Below are positions 48,764 through 57,877 of a DNA stretch of 64,000 nucleotides, piece by piece; position 1 is the stretch's first letter; each line of letters begins with the position of its first letter. Below the pieces are notes generated by a model. The model was not told the origin of the DNA. It did no database searches and saw only the letters and a program-made list of their open reading frames with translations. The DNA lies in assembly GCF_000718305.1 (NCBI RefSeq), contig NZ_JOFQ01000014.1, positions 173,688 through 237,687 of the forward strand, given 5' to 3'. Both the position numbers and the translations under genes were made by a program. This stretch comes from Streptomyces niger (GTDB taxonomy: Bacteria > Actinomycetota > Actinomycetes > Streptomycetales > Streptomycetaceae).

Positions 48764-50157
48764 GCAGTCGCATACCGCAGGACCTGCTGCGCGAGCTGGG
48801 GCGGTGCGAAGGCGGCGCACAGGCGCTGGGGCTGCTGGTGGACGACCAGCGCACCCGGCGGCTGCTGTTGCTGCGGGCACTGCTGGACGCGGTGGACAGC
48901 GCCCGCGCGCCGAGCGTGCCGCGGCCCGCCGCCGCCCGGGTGGCGGAGCACTGGGCACTGTTGGAGGCCGCCGACCGCGCCGCCCGCGACACCACCCGGC
49001 AGGTGCTGTACTACCCGCTGCTCGGACCCTGGGTGCGGCGCGTGCTGCGCGGTCTGGCGGCCGCCGTGCCGCCGCCCGGACTCCTGGCCGACCTCGAACA
49101 CCTCGGGGCCGTCGCCGCCGCGGCCGCGGCCCGCGCCCGGCTGCCGTTCACCCTGACGCTGCGGGCCCCGGACACCACGCTGGTGCTGCCCACCCTCGGC
49201 GCCTACACCCTGCCCGGCCGCGCCCCCGACCGCGCGGGACCGCAGCCCGAACTCCGACTCGGCTGCCACGACGGCACGTTGACCATCCGGCCGCCCGTCG
49301 GCCCGCCCGCCGTGCTGCTGCCCCGGCCCGACGGCGCCTGGGAGTCCGCCGACCCCGCGTGGCGGCCCCTGCGCCCGCTCACCGGCGGCCCGCGCCCGGT
49401 ACTGCTGGACGACCTCGATCCCTTCCGTACGGCCGACAGCGGGCTGGAGCGGCACGGGCTCAAGCCCGCCGAGCCGCTCACCGCCGCCGAACGGGACCGC
49501 TGGCAGACGGCCTGGGCCGGGGCCTGGCCGCTGCTGGAACGCGGCGGCCCGACCCGCGCCCTGGAGACGGGCGTCCTGCTGGACTGCATGGTGCCGCTCG
49601 CCCCGCCGCCCAACCCGGGCCCGCACGCGTCAGGGCCCGGGCACTGCAGCGGCACCCGCCGCGAGGCCTTCGGTGCGGTCCTCAGCTCCACCCCGCAGAC
49701 CCCCGCCTTCCTCGCCGCGACGCTCGTCCACGAGCTCCAGCACGCCAAGCTCTCCGCGCTCACCGAGCTGACGCCGCTGCACCGGGACACCGGCACGGCC
49801 CGGCACTGGGCGCCCTGGCGGCCCGACCCGCGCCCCTTCGACGGGCTGCTCCAGGGCACGTACTCCCATCTCGCGCTCGCCGACTACTGGCAGCGCTTCG
49901 CGCAGACCGCGGACACCGCGCTGGAGCGCCACACCGCGTGGGCCGAGCACTCCCGCTGCCGGGAACAGGTCGGCGCCGCGCTGCCCACGCTGGTCGGCTC
50001 GCGCGCCCTCACCCCGGCCGGCCGCGTGCTGACGGCGGCGATGGCCGACCTGCTCACCCGATTGCGGGAACGCCCGCCCCCGGAGGGCTACTTGGCCCGC
50101 GCGAGCGCCTACGTGGAGACGTCGCGGACGATGTGGCGACGCCGGTACGCACGATGA
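48760..50157 (+). CDS. HExxH-motif peptide-modifying protein (mod_HExxH)
   Basis: A 465-residue protein of the HExxH family found beside FxsB enzymes. LVHELQHAKLSALTELTPLH supplies the metal-binding HExxH, about 330 residues in. The N-terminal 120 residues are helical, and the C-terminal part repeats helices (LALADYWQRFAQTADTALER). Related proteins are now described as 2-oxoglutarate-type peptide beta-hydroxylases, though they were first named for a protease-like motif. It overlaps fxsB by 4 nt, so it likely acts on the same FNSAF peptide. Confidence 0.87.
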   Translation: MSSRIPQDLLRELGRCEGGAQALGLLVDDQRTRRLLLLRALLDAVDSARAPSVPRPAAARVAEHWALLEAADRAARDTTRQVLYYPLLGPWVRRVLRGLAAAVPPPGLLADLEHLGAVAAAAAARARLPFTLTLRAPDTTLVLPTLGAYTLPGRAPDRAGPQPELRLGCHDGTLTIRPPVGPPAVLLPRPDGAWESADPAWRPLRPLTGGPRPVLLDDLDPFRTADSGLERHGLKPAEPLTAAERDRWQTAWAGAWPLLERGGPTRALETGVLLDCMVPLAPPPNPGPHASGPGHCSGTRREAFGAVLSSTPQTPAFLAATLVHELQHAKLSALTELTPLHRDTGTARHWAPWRPDPRPFDGLLQGTYSHLALADYWQRFAQTADTALERHTAWAEHSRCREQVGAALPTLVGSRALTPAGRVLTAAMADLLTRLRERPPPEGYLARASAYVETSRTMWRRRYAR

Positions 50158-50257
50158 CCGCCGACCGTCGGTGTGCCGGTGTATGTTCCCCACGAGGGCA
50201 GCTCTGACGGTCCTTGCCCGGCCGTTCGTTCGTACGTAAGACGAGGGAGTCGTTCGA

Positions 50258-53254
50258 ATGCCCGCAGCGCGCAGGACCATCTCGCACGGAGGCCGCCCGC
50301 CCGTCACGGTCAGCTTCGCGGGCTTCAACCGCGCCTGGGCCGCCTGGATCGGCGACCGGCTGGAACGCCACGGGATGCGGGTCTCGCTCCAGCGCTGGGA
50401 CCCGCGGGCCGGCACCCCGCTGGAGGACGCGCTGAGCGACCTCGCGCTCGCCGAGGGCACCGTCCTGATCGTGCTCAGCGACTGGTACATCCAGCTCGGC
50501 CCGCGCAGCCACGAGGAGTGGAACACCGCGCTGCGCACCGTCGTCGCCGACCGCCAGGACAAGTTCGCCGCGGTCTCCATCACCACCAACGCGCTGCCCA
50601 CCGCCACCGCCGTCTTCGGCGCCGCCGAGCTGGCCGACGTCGGCGCCCGCGAGGCCGAGCGGCGGCTGCTGGCCCGGCTCGGCATCGAGCCCGACCCGCA
50701 CGCCGAGCCCGAGGAGGACGGCAGCGGCCCCCGCTACCCCCAGGAGCAGCCGCGCGTCTGGGGCGGCGTGCCGCGCCGCAACACCCGCTTCACCGGCCGC
50801 GAGAACCTCCTCGCGGACGTCTACCACCGCCTCCAGCAGGCCGAGCGCGGCGCCGCCGTGTGCACGCTGTACGGCATGTCCGGCGTCGGCAAGACCCAGC
50901 TGGCCACCGAGTACGTCTACCGCTTCGGCTCCGAGTACGACGTGGTGTGGTGGGTCTCGGCGGGCGAACGCACCCCCATGCGCCAGCGGCTGGCCGAACT
51001 GGCCCCCGCGCTGGGCCTGACCACCGGCCAGGAGTACGGCGAGCGGCTGCGCGCCGTCCGCGACGCGCTCCGCCGCGGCGAGCCGTCGCACCGCTGGCTG
51101 CTCGTCCTGGACGGCGCCGACCAGCCCGAACACGTCGCCGACATGCTGCCCTCGGGCCCCGGCCATGTGCTGCTCACCTCGCAGAACCGCGAGTGGAGCG
51201 AGCACAACACCATGATGTTCGAGGTCCCGGTCTACACCCGCGAGGAGTCCATCGCCTTCGTCCGCCGCCGCGCCCCGCGGCTGGACCGCGCCGAGGCGAA
51301 CCAGCTGGCCGAGGCGCTGGAGGACCTGCCGCTGCTGCTCGACCAGACCGCCGGCTGGCTCAGCGACTCCACGATGACCGTCGACGAGTACGTCGAACTG
51401 CTGGAGAGCGGCGCCGACGCCGAGGTCGTCCGGGTCGCCCACGACTTCCCGATGACCTACCAGACCTCCTGGTCGATACTGCAGAACCGGCTCAGCGAAG
51501 CCGTGCCCGCCTCCGTCGACCTGCTGCGGCTGTGCTCCTTCTTCGCCCCCGCCGCCATCCCCGTACGGCTGCTCCGCGACCTCCCGCCCGGCGACCTGCC
51601 GGAGGAGCTGACCGGGCTGATGAACGACCCGCTGCTGTGGAACCAGGCCCTCAGCAAGCTCCTGCAGTACTCCGTCGTCCGCATCGAGGCGCACGACCCC
51701 ACCGCCGACGACGCGTCCCCCGGCGGCGAGATCCTCTACATGCACCGCATGGTCCACCAGACCGTCCGCGCCCTGATGCCGGACCGGCAGCTGGCGGAGT
51801 ACGGCCGCGTCGCGCGGCGCGCCCTGGCCGCCGCCGACCCGCTGCGCCCCACCGACACCCGGCTCTGGCCCCGGTTCGCCGAGCTCGCCCAGCACCTCAA
51901 GGCCGCCGACGTCCTGGTGAGCAAGGACGCCGACGTCCAGAACCTGGTCCTGAACGTCCTGCGGTACATGTACCTCTCCGGCGAGTACCGCTCGGGCCTC
52001 AAGCTCGCCGAACGCGCCCTGACCGCCTGGCGTGAACTGCTCGGCCCCACCCACGCGCGGATCTGGGACCTCAGCTACCACTACGCCAACCTGCTCCGCG
52101 CCACCGGCGACTACGCCGCCACCGAGGCGCTGGACCGCGTCGTCCTGGACCACCTGCGCGAGACCCAGGGCCCGCGCGACCTGGACACGCTGCGCGCCGC
52201 CAGCGGGCTCGCCGCCGATCTGCGCGGCCTCGGCCGCTTCGACGAGGCCCTGGAGCTGTCCACCACCGTCCTGCAGGGCTACACCGACCTCGTCGGCGAA
52301 CAGGACTCGCGCACCCTGAACGCGCAGAACAACCTCGCCGTCTCGCTCCGCCTGCTCGGCCGCTACAGCGACTCCCTGGCGCTGAACCGGCGCACCCTGG
52401 AGGCCCGCCGAGAGGTGCTGCGCGCCCGCCACAACTGGACGCTGTTCTCCGAGATCCACGTCGCCACCGACATGCGGCTGCTCGGCCGCTACGCCGAGGC
52501 CACCTCCGTGCAGGAACACAGCGTCCGGGTGCACCGCATCGTCATGGGCAACGACAACCCCCAGACGCTGCGCGCCGAGCACAACCTCGCGCTGTGCTAC
52601 TACCGTTCGGGCGAGCGCGGCAAGGCCGGGCGGCTGCTGGCCCGGGTGCTGGAGCGCAGCGAACGCGTCCTGGGCGAGGCCGACCCGCTCACCCTGATGG
52701 TCGGGGTCAGCTACTCCTGCTTCGCCCGCGAACACGGCAGCCTGGACCAGGCCCGCGAGATCGGCGAGCAGGTCACCGACCGGTACCGCATCCAACTGGG
52801 CGCGGACCACCCGTACACGACCGGTGCGCTCGCCAACCACGCGCTGGTGCTGCGCGCGGCCGGCGAACGGCAGCAGGCGCTGCTGCTCACCGAGGAGGCG
52901 CTGGAGGGGATGCGCCGCGCGGTCGGCGCCGACCACCCCTGGACGCTGGGCTGCGCCGTGAACGCCGCGGCGGCCCGCAACTTCGCGAGCGACCCGGAGA
53001 GCGCCGCCGAACTCGGCCGGGACACCCTCACCCGCGCCACCGGCACGCTCGGCCCGCGCCACCCGCTCACCCTCTCCGCCCAGATCGCGCTCGCCGCCGA
53101 CCTGCGTGGCCTGCGCAAACGGCAGGAGGCCGACAAGCTGGAGGAAGAGGCGCTGACGGGGCTGAGCACGGTACTGGGCGCACAGCATGCGCACACCGTC
53201 TCGGCGCGCGCCCGCACCCGGCCGTTCTGGGATTTCGAGCCGCAGATCATCTGA
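50258..53254 (+). CDS. fxsT: TIR-like/NB-ARC/TPR protein, FxSxx-COOH system (paralogue 1)
   Basis: A 998-residue NLR-like protein. A TIR-like domain (about 15-125) begins VTVSFAGFNRAWAAWIGDRL and keeps the acidic EEW (86-88) where TIR NADases place the catalytic Glu. NB-ARC follows with P-loop GMSGVGKT (206-213), Walker B LLVLDGAD (281-288) and the MHD-like YMHRMVHQ near 525. The C-terminal half (about 590-985) is a row of 42-residue TPR units (NLAVSLRLLGRYSDSLALNR). It ends DFEPQII. It presumably oligomerises on sensing a cue. ATG 50258 has GGGAG 8 nt upstream. Confidence 0.9.
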   Translation: MPAARRTISHGGRPPVTVSFAGFNRAWAAWIGDRLERHGMRVSLQRWDPRAGTPLEDALSDLALAEGTVLIVLSDWYIQLGPRSHEEWNTALRTVVADRQDKFAAVSITTNALPTATAVFGAAELADVGAREAERRLLARLGIEPDPHAEPEEDGSGPRYPQEQPRVWGGVPRRNTRFTGRENLLADVYHRLQQAERGAAVCTLYGMSGVGKTQLATEYVYRFGSEYDVVWWVSAGERTPMRQRLAELAPALGLTTGQEYGERLRAVRDALRRGEPSHRWLLVLDGADQPEHVADMLPSGPGHVLLTSQNREWSEHNTMMFEVPVYTREESIAFVRRRAPRLDRAEANQLAEALEDLPLLLDQTAGWLSDSTMTVDEYVELLESGADAEVVRVAHDFPMTYQTSWSILQNRLSEAVPASVDLLRLCSFFAPAAIPVRLLRDLPPGDLPEELTGLMNDPLLWNQALSKLLQYSVVRIEAHDPTADDASPGGEILYMHRMVHQTVRALMPDRQLAEYGRVARRALAAADPLRPTDTRLWPRFAELAQHLKAADVLVSKDADVQNLVLNVLRYMYLSGEYRSGLKLAERALTAWRELLGPTHARIWDLSYHYANLLRATGDYAATEALDRVVLDHLRETQGPRDLDTLRAASGLAADLRGLGRFDEALELSTTVLQGYTDLVGEQDSRTLNAQNNLAVSLRLLGRYSDSLALNRRTLEARREVLRARHNWTLFSEIHVATDMRLLGRYAEATSVQEHSVRVHRIVMGNDNPQTLRAEHNLALCYYRSGERGKAGRLLARVLERSERVLGEADPLTLMVGVSYSCFAREHGSLDQAREIGEQVTDRYRIQLGADHPYTTGALANHALVLRAAGERQQALLLTEEALEGMRRAVGADHPWTLGCAVNAAAARNFASDPESAAELGRDTLTRATGTLGPRHPLTLSAQIALAADLRGLRKRQEADKLEEEALTGLSTVLGAQHAHTVSARARTRPFWDFEPQII

Positions 53255-53345
53255 CCCGCCGTCGCCGTACGCCGCCCGGCCGCGGTATCAGGAACCACCG
53301 GCCGGGGTACGACCAGGGGACAGTGATCGGGGAGGGGGAACGGAC

Positions 53346-53726
53346 ATGACGGTAGTGGTACGGCCGGGCGACCCGGACGGCACCGCCAGGCCCGCGGGCC
53401 GGCGGCCGGTACCGGTCGAGGTCGCGGCGCCCCCCGCGGCCGACGGGCTGGAGGCCGTGTACGGCGGCGAGACCACGCGCGGCCCCGCCTCCCGCGTCCT
53501 GGACATCGCCCGCGACGTCTACCAGGACGGCCTCGACTTGGCCAGAACCTGCGCCGAGCAGGCCCGCGAGCAGCTGGACCGGCTGTCCGACGCAGCGCGC
53601 CCCGACGAGATAGAACTGCAGCTGGCCATCAAGCTGGACGCGTCGCTGGGCGCCGTCCTGGCGTCCTCCGGCGCCGAGGCCCAGCTCCAGGTGACCTTCC
53701 GCTGGCAGCCCGGAGGCGACCGGTGA
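53346..53726 (+). CDS. CU044_2847-family protein, Trypco1 domain (module B)
   Basis: A 126-residue paralogue of the Trypco1 protein at 40143: VPVEVAAPPAADGLEAVYGG, a central helix, then PDEIELQLAIKLDASLGAVL and LQVTFRW, the same end block. It has a 25-residue unique start. GGAGGGGG 7 nt before ATG 53346. It overlaps the AAA gene by 4 nt (GTGA). Its repeat at the head of a second effector module suggests each module needs its own Trypco1 partner. Confidence 0.88.
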   Translation: MTVVVRPGDPDGTARPAGRRPVPVEVAAPPAADGLEAVYGGETTRGPASRVLDIARDVYQDGLDLARTCAEQAREQLDRLSDAARPDEIELQLAIKLDASLGAVLASSGAEAQLQVTFRWQPGGDR

Positions 53727-54655
53727 CCGCACGCGACATCCGGATCCTGCCGTACAGCTACGTCGTGGCGCAGCGCGAAGTGAAGCTCGCGCTCGAACTG
53801 AACCACATCGAGCCCGCCATCGGCGGCGTCCTCATCAGCGGCCAGCGCGGCACCGCGAAGTCCACCCTGGTCCGCGCCTTCTCGCTGATGGCCCGCGGGG
53901 AACTGCCCGTCACCCTGCCCATCAACGCCACCGACGACCGGGTGTTGGGCGGCTGGGAGCTGGACGCGCTGATGCGCGGCGAGCCCAAGGAACAGCCCGG
54001 CCTCCTCGAAGCCGCCGCCGTCAACGGCCTGCTCTACATCGACGAGGTCAACCTCCTGGAGGACCACGTCGTCAACATCATCCTGGACGTGGCGTCCACC
54101 GGAGTGCTCAGCGTGCAGCGCGAGGCCATCTCCCGGGTGCGGCAGCTGCAGTTCGGCATCGTCGGGACCATGAACCCGGAAGAGGGCGGCCTGCGGCCGC
54201 AGCTGCTGGACCGGTTCGGCCTGATGGTCACCGCCGCCGAGCTGACCGCCGCCGAACGCCGGGAGGTCGTCCGTACCGCGCTGCGCTTCGAGGACGAGTC
54301 CCGCGCACCCCGCTCGGAGTGGCTGGCGGCAGGGCTGGCCGCCGACCGCAGGCTGCGCGAGCGGCTGGACGCGGCCCGCGGCGCCGTGCAGGAGGTCGTG
54401 GTCAGCGACGCCGCCACCGAGCTGTGCATCGAGGCCGCGACCCGGCTGCGGTCGGTCGGCCAGCGCGGCGAGACCGTGACCGCGCTGAGCGCCCGCGCCC
54501 TGGCAGCCCGCGAGGGCGCGCGCGAGGTGCTGCCCGCGCACATCCGTACGGCGGCGCTCATGGCCCTCCGGCACCGCAGACCGGAATCCGCGCACGGCGG
54601 GCCCGACGAGTGGGATACGGAGGAACTGGGCAGCATCGACGGGCTCTTCGCATGA
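53723..54655 (+). CDS. ChlI/MoxR-like AAA+ ATPase (module B)
   Basis: A 310-residue Mg-chelatase I-subunit-like AAA+ protein: Walker A GQRGTAKST (40-48), Walker B NGLLYIDEVNLLEDH (about 101-115), sensor 1 GIVGTMNPEEGGLRPQLLDR with the arginine finger R164. No chlorophyll or cobalamin chelatase genes are near, so it serves the conflict module. GTG 53723. It overlaps its neighbours by 4 nt on both sides. Confidence 0.92.
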   Translation: MTARDIRILPYSYVVAQREVKLALELNHIEPAIGGVLISGQRGTAKSTLVRAFSLMARGELPVTLPINATDDRVLGGWELDALMRGEPKEQPGLLEAAAVNGLLYIDEVNLLEDHVVNIILDVASTGVLSVQREAISRVRQLQFGIVGTMNPEEGGLRPQLLDRFGLMVTAAELTAAERREVVRTALRFEDESRAPRSEWLAAGLAADRRLRERLDAARGAVQEVVVSDAATELCIEAATRLRSVGQRGETVTALSARALAAREGAREVLPAHIRTAALMALRHRRPESAHGGPDEWDTEELGSIDGLFA

Positions 54656-56568
54656 ATGACGGGCGCTCCCGGGGGAGCGGGAACACGGCACGGCCGGCGG
54701 CGGCGACGACGGGGGAGCGGCTGATGCGCGCCTTCGCCTGCGCCGCGCTGGAGCCGGGCACGGGCGGACTGCTGCTCCTCGGCCTGGACCCGGCACACGC
54801 GCCGGCGGTCGCCGAGGCCTGCGCCCGCGTCCTGGAAGCCGTCCGCGGCACCCCCGTTCCCCGCCTCACCCTGGGCGCCGCCGACCGGGACGAGGACCTG
54901 TGGCTGCGGACCCGGCCGCAACGGTCCGGCGGCGTCCTCTCCTTCGTGCGCGGGCCGGGGCCGCTGACCGGCGACTCCCTCGTCCTCGTCCCCGACCTGG
55001 CCCGGCTGAGCCTGGCCGGGATGCGCGCGGCCGTGCAGACGGCCGGCGCGGACGTGGCCGTCGTCGAGCACGCCGTCGTCAGCCGGACCTGGCGGCCCCG
55101 CGCCCTGTGGCTCGTCTGCTGCGGCCACGAGGACGCCCGCCGGCTCTCGCCCCACCTGCTGGACCGCTTCCCCCTGCGACTGCACGCCGGGCCGCCCACC
55201 GGGCCGGGGCGGCGGCGGACGGAGTCCGGCGGCCCGTTCGGCGGGGCCGACCCGATGGACCTGCTGCCCCCGGGCTGGCACGCGGTGCTGACCGGCCCAC
55301 CTGCCGCCCGCGCCGCCCTCACCGAGGAGGCCGTCGACTTCGCAGTGGAGCGAGCGGGCGGCGCACCCGGCATGCGCCGCGCCCTCTGCCTGGCGCGTAC
55401 GGCCCGCGCGCTGGCCACCCTCGACGGCGACCCCGTCGCGGGGCCCGAGCGGATCTCCGAGGCGCTGCGCCTCACCGGCCTGCCGACGTCCGGCCTCCCG
55501 CCGTTCGCCGGCGCCCTCCCGGCCACCGCCGGGCCGCCGACCGCGACGGGGCCGGCCGGTACCGGCCCGGAGGGCGGCCCCCGCGGCGGACCGTCCGGCA
55601 CGGGCGGCGAGCAGACCGGCCGGAGCGTCCGCGAGGCAGCGCCCGGCGAGCTGCTCGACGCCTTCCCGGCCCCGGCCCGGCCGCCGACCGCGTACCCCGA
55701 GGACGACCCGGACCCCCTGCGCGCCCACGCCCCCTTGCGACCCGTATGGCGGCATCGGCCGGGTCCGGCGGGCACCGCGGGGCGCGGACCCGTCGTCGGC
55801 ATCAGGGCCGCCACCGACCTGCGGGACCTCGCCTGGGTCGCGACCGTCGTGGAGGCCGCCAAGTACCGCAACGTGCCCGGCCGCCGGGCCGCGCGCGGGG
55901 CCGGCGACCCGCTGACCGTCGCCGCCACGGACCTGCGCGGCTACGCCAGGGCGCCGGAGCCGGAACGGCTGCTGGTCCTGCTCCTGGACCACACCTGCCG
56001 CGCCGGCTGGGACCGGCGGCGGGCCCTGGCCCCGTACCTGCAATGGGCGTACGCGGAGCGGGCCGGGGTCTGCGTGGTCGAGACCGGACACCGCGACGCC
56101 GTCGACGAGTTGCGGGCCGAGAGCTTCCTGGCGCGCGGGGTGCTCGACCCCCGGGTCGCCGCGGCGCTGCACCGCGCCCCCGGCCGTGCCACCCCGCTCG
56201 CGCACGCGCTCGTCCAGGCCGACCAGGCGCTGCTGCGGGCCTTCCGGAGCCGGCGGGCCGGGCTGGTGGAGGCCTGGCTGGTGGTCGCCACCGACGGGCG
56301 GGGCAACGTCCCGCTGACGGCCTCCGTCGTGGGCCGGGCCGGCCCGCCCGCCGGGCGGCAGGGCGTCGACGACGCGCTGGCGGCCGCGCGTGACATCGGC
56401 GCGCGGGAACGGATGCGGCTGCGGCGGACCGTGCTCGCGCCGCGGGTCACGCCCTACGCCGGGCTGCCGGCGGAGCTGGCCGACGCACTGGGCGGGGTGC
56501 TGGACCGGCCGCCGGGCGACCGGGACGGGGCGCAGCCGGCGGGCGAGGGGGCGACGCGTGCCGGGTAG
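54652..56568 (+). CDS. ChlD-like protein with degenerate vWA domain (module B)
   Basis: A 638-residue D-subunit-like partner. The N-terminal half (25-270) is an AAA fold without Walker A (LLLLGLDPAHAPAVAEACAR in its place). A Pro/Gly-rich linker (about 275-370) leads to a vWA-like domain. Its MIDAS is altered: LLVLLLDHTCRAGW instead of DxSxS, with later VVATDGRGN retained. Metal-dependent binding may be lost. It pairs with the ChlI-like ATPase it overlaps. The last 11 nt overlap the CHAT gene. Confidence 0.83.
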   Translation: MNDGRSRGSGNTARPAAATTGERLMRAFACAALEPGTGGLLLLGLDPAHAPAVAEACARVLEAVRGTPVPRLTLGAADRDEDLWLRTRPQRSGGVLSFVRGPGPLTGDSLVLVPDLARLSLAGMRAAVQTAGADVAVVEHAVVSRTWRPRALWLVCCGHEDARRLSPHLLDRFPLRLHAGPPTGPGRRRTESGGPFGGADPMDLLPPGWHAVLTGPPAARAALTEEAVDFAVERAGGAPGMRRALCLARTARALATLDGDPVAGPERISEALRLTGLPTSGLPPFAGALPATAGPPTATGPAGTGPEGGPRGGPSGTGGEQTGRSVREAAPGELLDAFPAPARPPTAYPEDDPDPLRAHAPLRPVWRHRPGPAGTAGRGPVVGIRAATDLRDLAWVATVVEAAKYRNVPGRRAARGAGDPLTVAATDLRGYARAPEPERLLVLLLDHTCRAGWDRRRALAPYLQWAYAERAGVCVVETGHRDAVDELRAESFLARGVLDPRVAAALHRAPGRATPLAHALVQADQALLRAFRSRRAGLVEAWLVVATDGRGNVPLTASVVGRAGPPAGRQGVDDALAAARDIGARERMRLRRTVLAPRVTPYAGLPAELADALGGVLDRPPGDRDGAQPAGEGATRAG

Positions 56569-57877
56569 CACGGGCCACGGTCCGCTCGACAGGCTGCGCC
56601 GGGCGGCGCTGGGCTCCGCACCGGGCCGGCCCGGTGGCGCCTCCCGGCACTTACGGCCGCCGGAGGGCGTACGCGCCGGCGCCCCGGAACCGGTGGCGCT
56701 GGGCACGGTGCAGGTCGCCCCGGAGGAGCAGCTGCCGCCGGGCATGGCGCTGCTCAAGGTCCAGCGGGACGCCCGCGCGGACGGCACGACCGGCTTCACC
56801 CTGGAAGGCCACTGCGGGGACTCGCGGCTGCCGCACGTACCCGGCGACGTACGGGGGCGCCCCTGGCGCATCCGGCTGGACGCCGCCCGGCTGGACGGCC
56901 GCAGCCCGGGCCACATCCTGCAGGACATCCGCGACTGGTCCGCCAACCAGCGCGAACTGGTGCGCTGGCTGAACGACCTGCGGCACCGGTACCGCCACCG
57001 GCTGCACCTGGTGATCCAGGACGACACCGGCTTCGGCATACCGTGGGAACTCCTCGCCCTGGGCGAGGACGAGGACGGCCCGGAGGCGGACCGGGCACCC
57101 TGGCACGACTACCTCGGCGGGCTGGTCACCATGTCGCGCTGGACGACCATCCGGCACCAGCGGATCACCCTGCCGACCCGCCCCGAGCACTGCACCGGAC
57201 GGGTGCTGGCGTACTTCGCCGAGGACATGCGCGGCGACGCCGCCGTCTTCGAGGGGTTCGCCCGCCACCCCTGCGAGGAGCTGACCCCGTTCCTGGCGGA
57301 GCTGGAGCGCCTCGACGTGGACACCGGGCTGGCCTACATGGGCTGCCACGGGGAGGGCGGCCCGGACGCCGACCTCAGCGAGTTCACGCTGGACGTCCGG
57401 CGCTGGAGCGAGCTGAACCGGCGGCCCATGAAAGCGCTCGGCGCCCGCCGCACCCTGGTCTGCCTCAACGCCTGCCACTCCGGGCACCTGGTCGTCAACG
57501 AGGGGCTCGGCGAACAGACCGCGCTGCGCGGCTTCCCCGAACTCTTCCTGCGCAAGGGCGCCCCCGCCTGCATCGCCACCACCGGCGCGGTGGGCGACGA
57601 CGGGGTCCGCCGCTTCCTCAGGGACGTCATCGCGCACGTCGCCGCGCGGCCCACCGTGCCGGTGGCCCAGGCGCTGCGCGGCTTCCGCGCCGAGGCCGCC
57701 GCCGAGGCCGCCGAACTCCCGTACATCCCGGACACCGTGCGGGACGACCGAACAGTGGATGCCGAAGGACAGACGAAGGTTCTACGCTTCCTGTACAGCT
57801 TCATGTTCGTCTATTACGGACACCCGCACACCACGCTCCGGCTGACGGGCGACGCAGGGAGGGAGCATGACCGCTGA
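56558..57877 (+). CDS. CHAT-domain (caspase-like) protease (module B)
   Basis: A 439-residue protein. After about 100 variable residues a CHAT domain (about 145-425) shows the strand LHLVIQDDTGFGIPWELLAL, the catalytic His264 in LAYMGCHGEGGPD and Cys306 in TLVCLNACHSGHLV, a complete His-Cys dyad. CHAT proteases cleave partner proteins on activation. GTG 56558 has GAGGGGG 7 nt upstream and overlaps the ChlD-like gene by 11 nt. The stop overlaps the next NLR gene by 11 nt, so CHAT and NLR are translated together. Confidence 0.9.
   Translation: MPGSTGHGPLDRLRRAALGSAPGRPGGASRHLRPPEGVRAGAPEPVALGTVQVAPEEQLPPGMALLKVQRDARADGTTGFTLEGHCGDSRLPHVPGDVRGRPWRIRLDAARLDGRSPGHILQDIRDWSANQRELVRWLNDLRHRYRHRLHLVIQDDTGFGIPWELLALGEDEDGPEADRAPWHDYLGGLVTMSRWTTIRHQRITLPTRPEHCTGRVLAYFAEDMRGDAAVFEGFARHPCEELTPFLAELERLDVDTGLAYMGCHGEGGPDADLSEFTLDVRRWSELNRRPMKALGARRTLVCLNACHSGHLVVNEGLGEQTALRGFPELFLRKGAPACIATTGAVGDDGVRRFLRDVIAHVAARPTVPVAQALRGFRAEAAAEAAELPYIPDTVRDDRTVDAEGQTKVLRFLYSFMFVYYGHPHTTLRLTGDAGREHDR

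Noticed and set aside
50054..53194. Antisense open frame of 1046 codons over paralogue 1
   Set aside because: Third-position G+C bias opens long reverse frames here. The protein is a Gly/Ala/Val/Arg string with no domain, and the sense strand encodes a clear NB-ARC/TPR protein.
53723..56568. Magnesium or cobalt chelatase of cofactor synthesis
   Set aside because: No H subunit or tetrapyrrole gene nearby. The D-like protein has a degenerate MIDAS, and the context is CHAT and NLR-like proteins.
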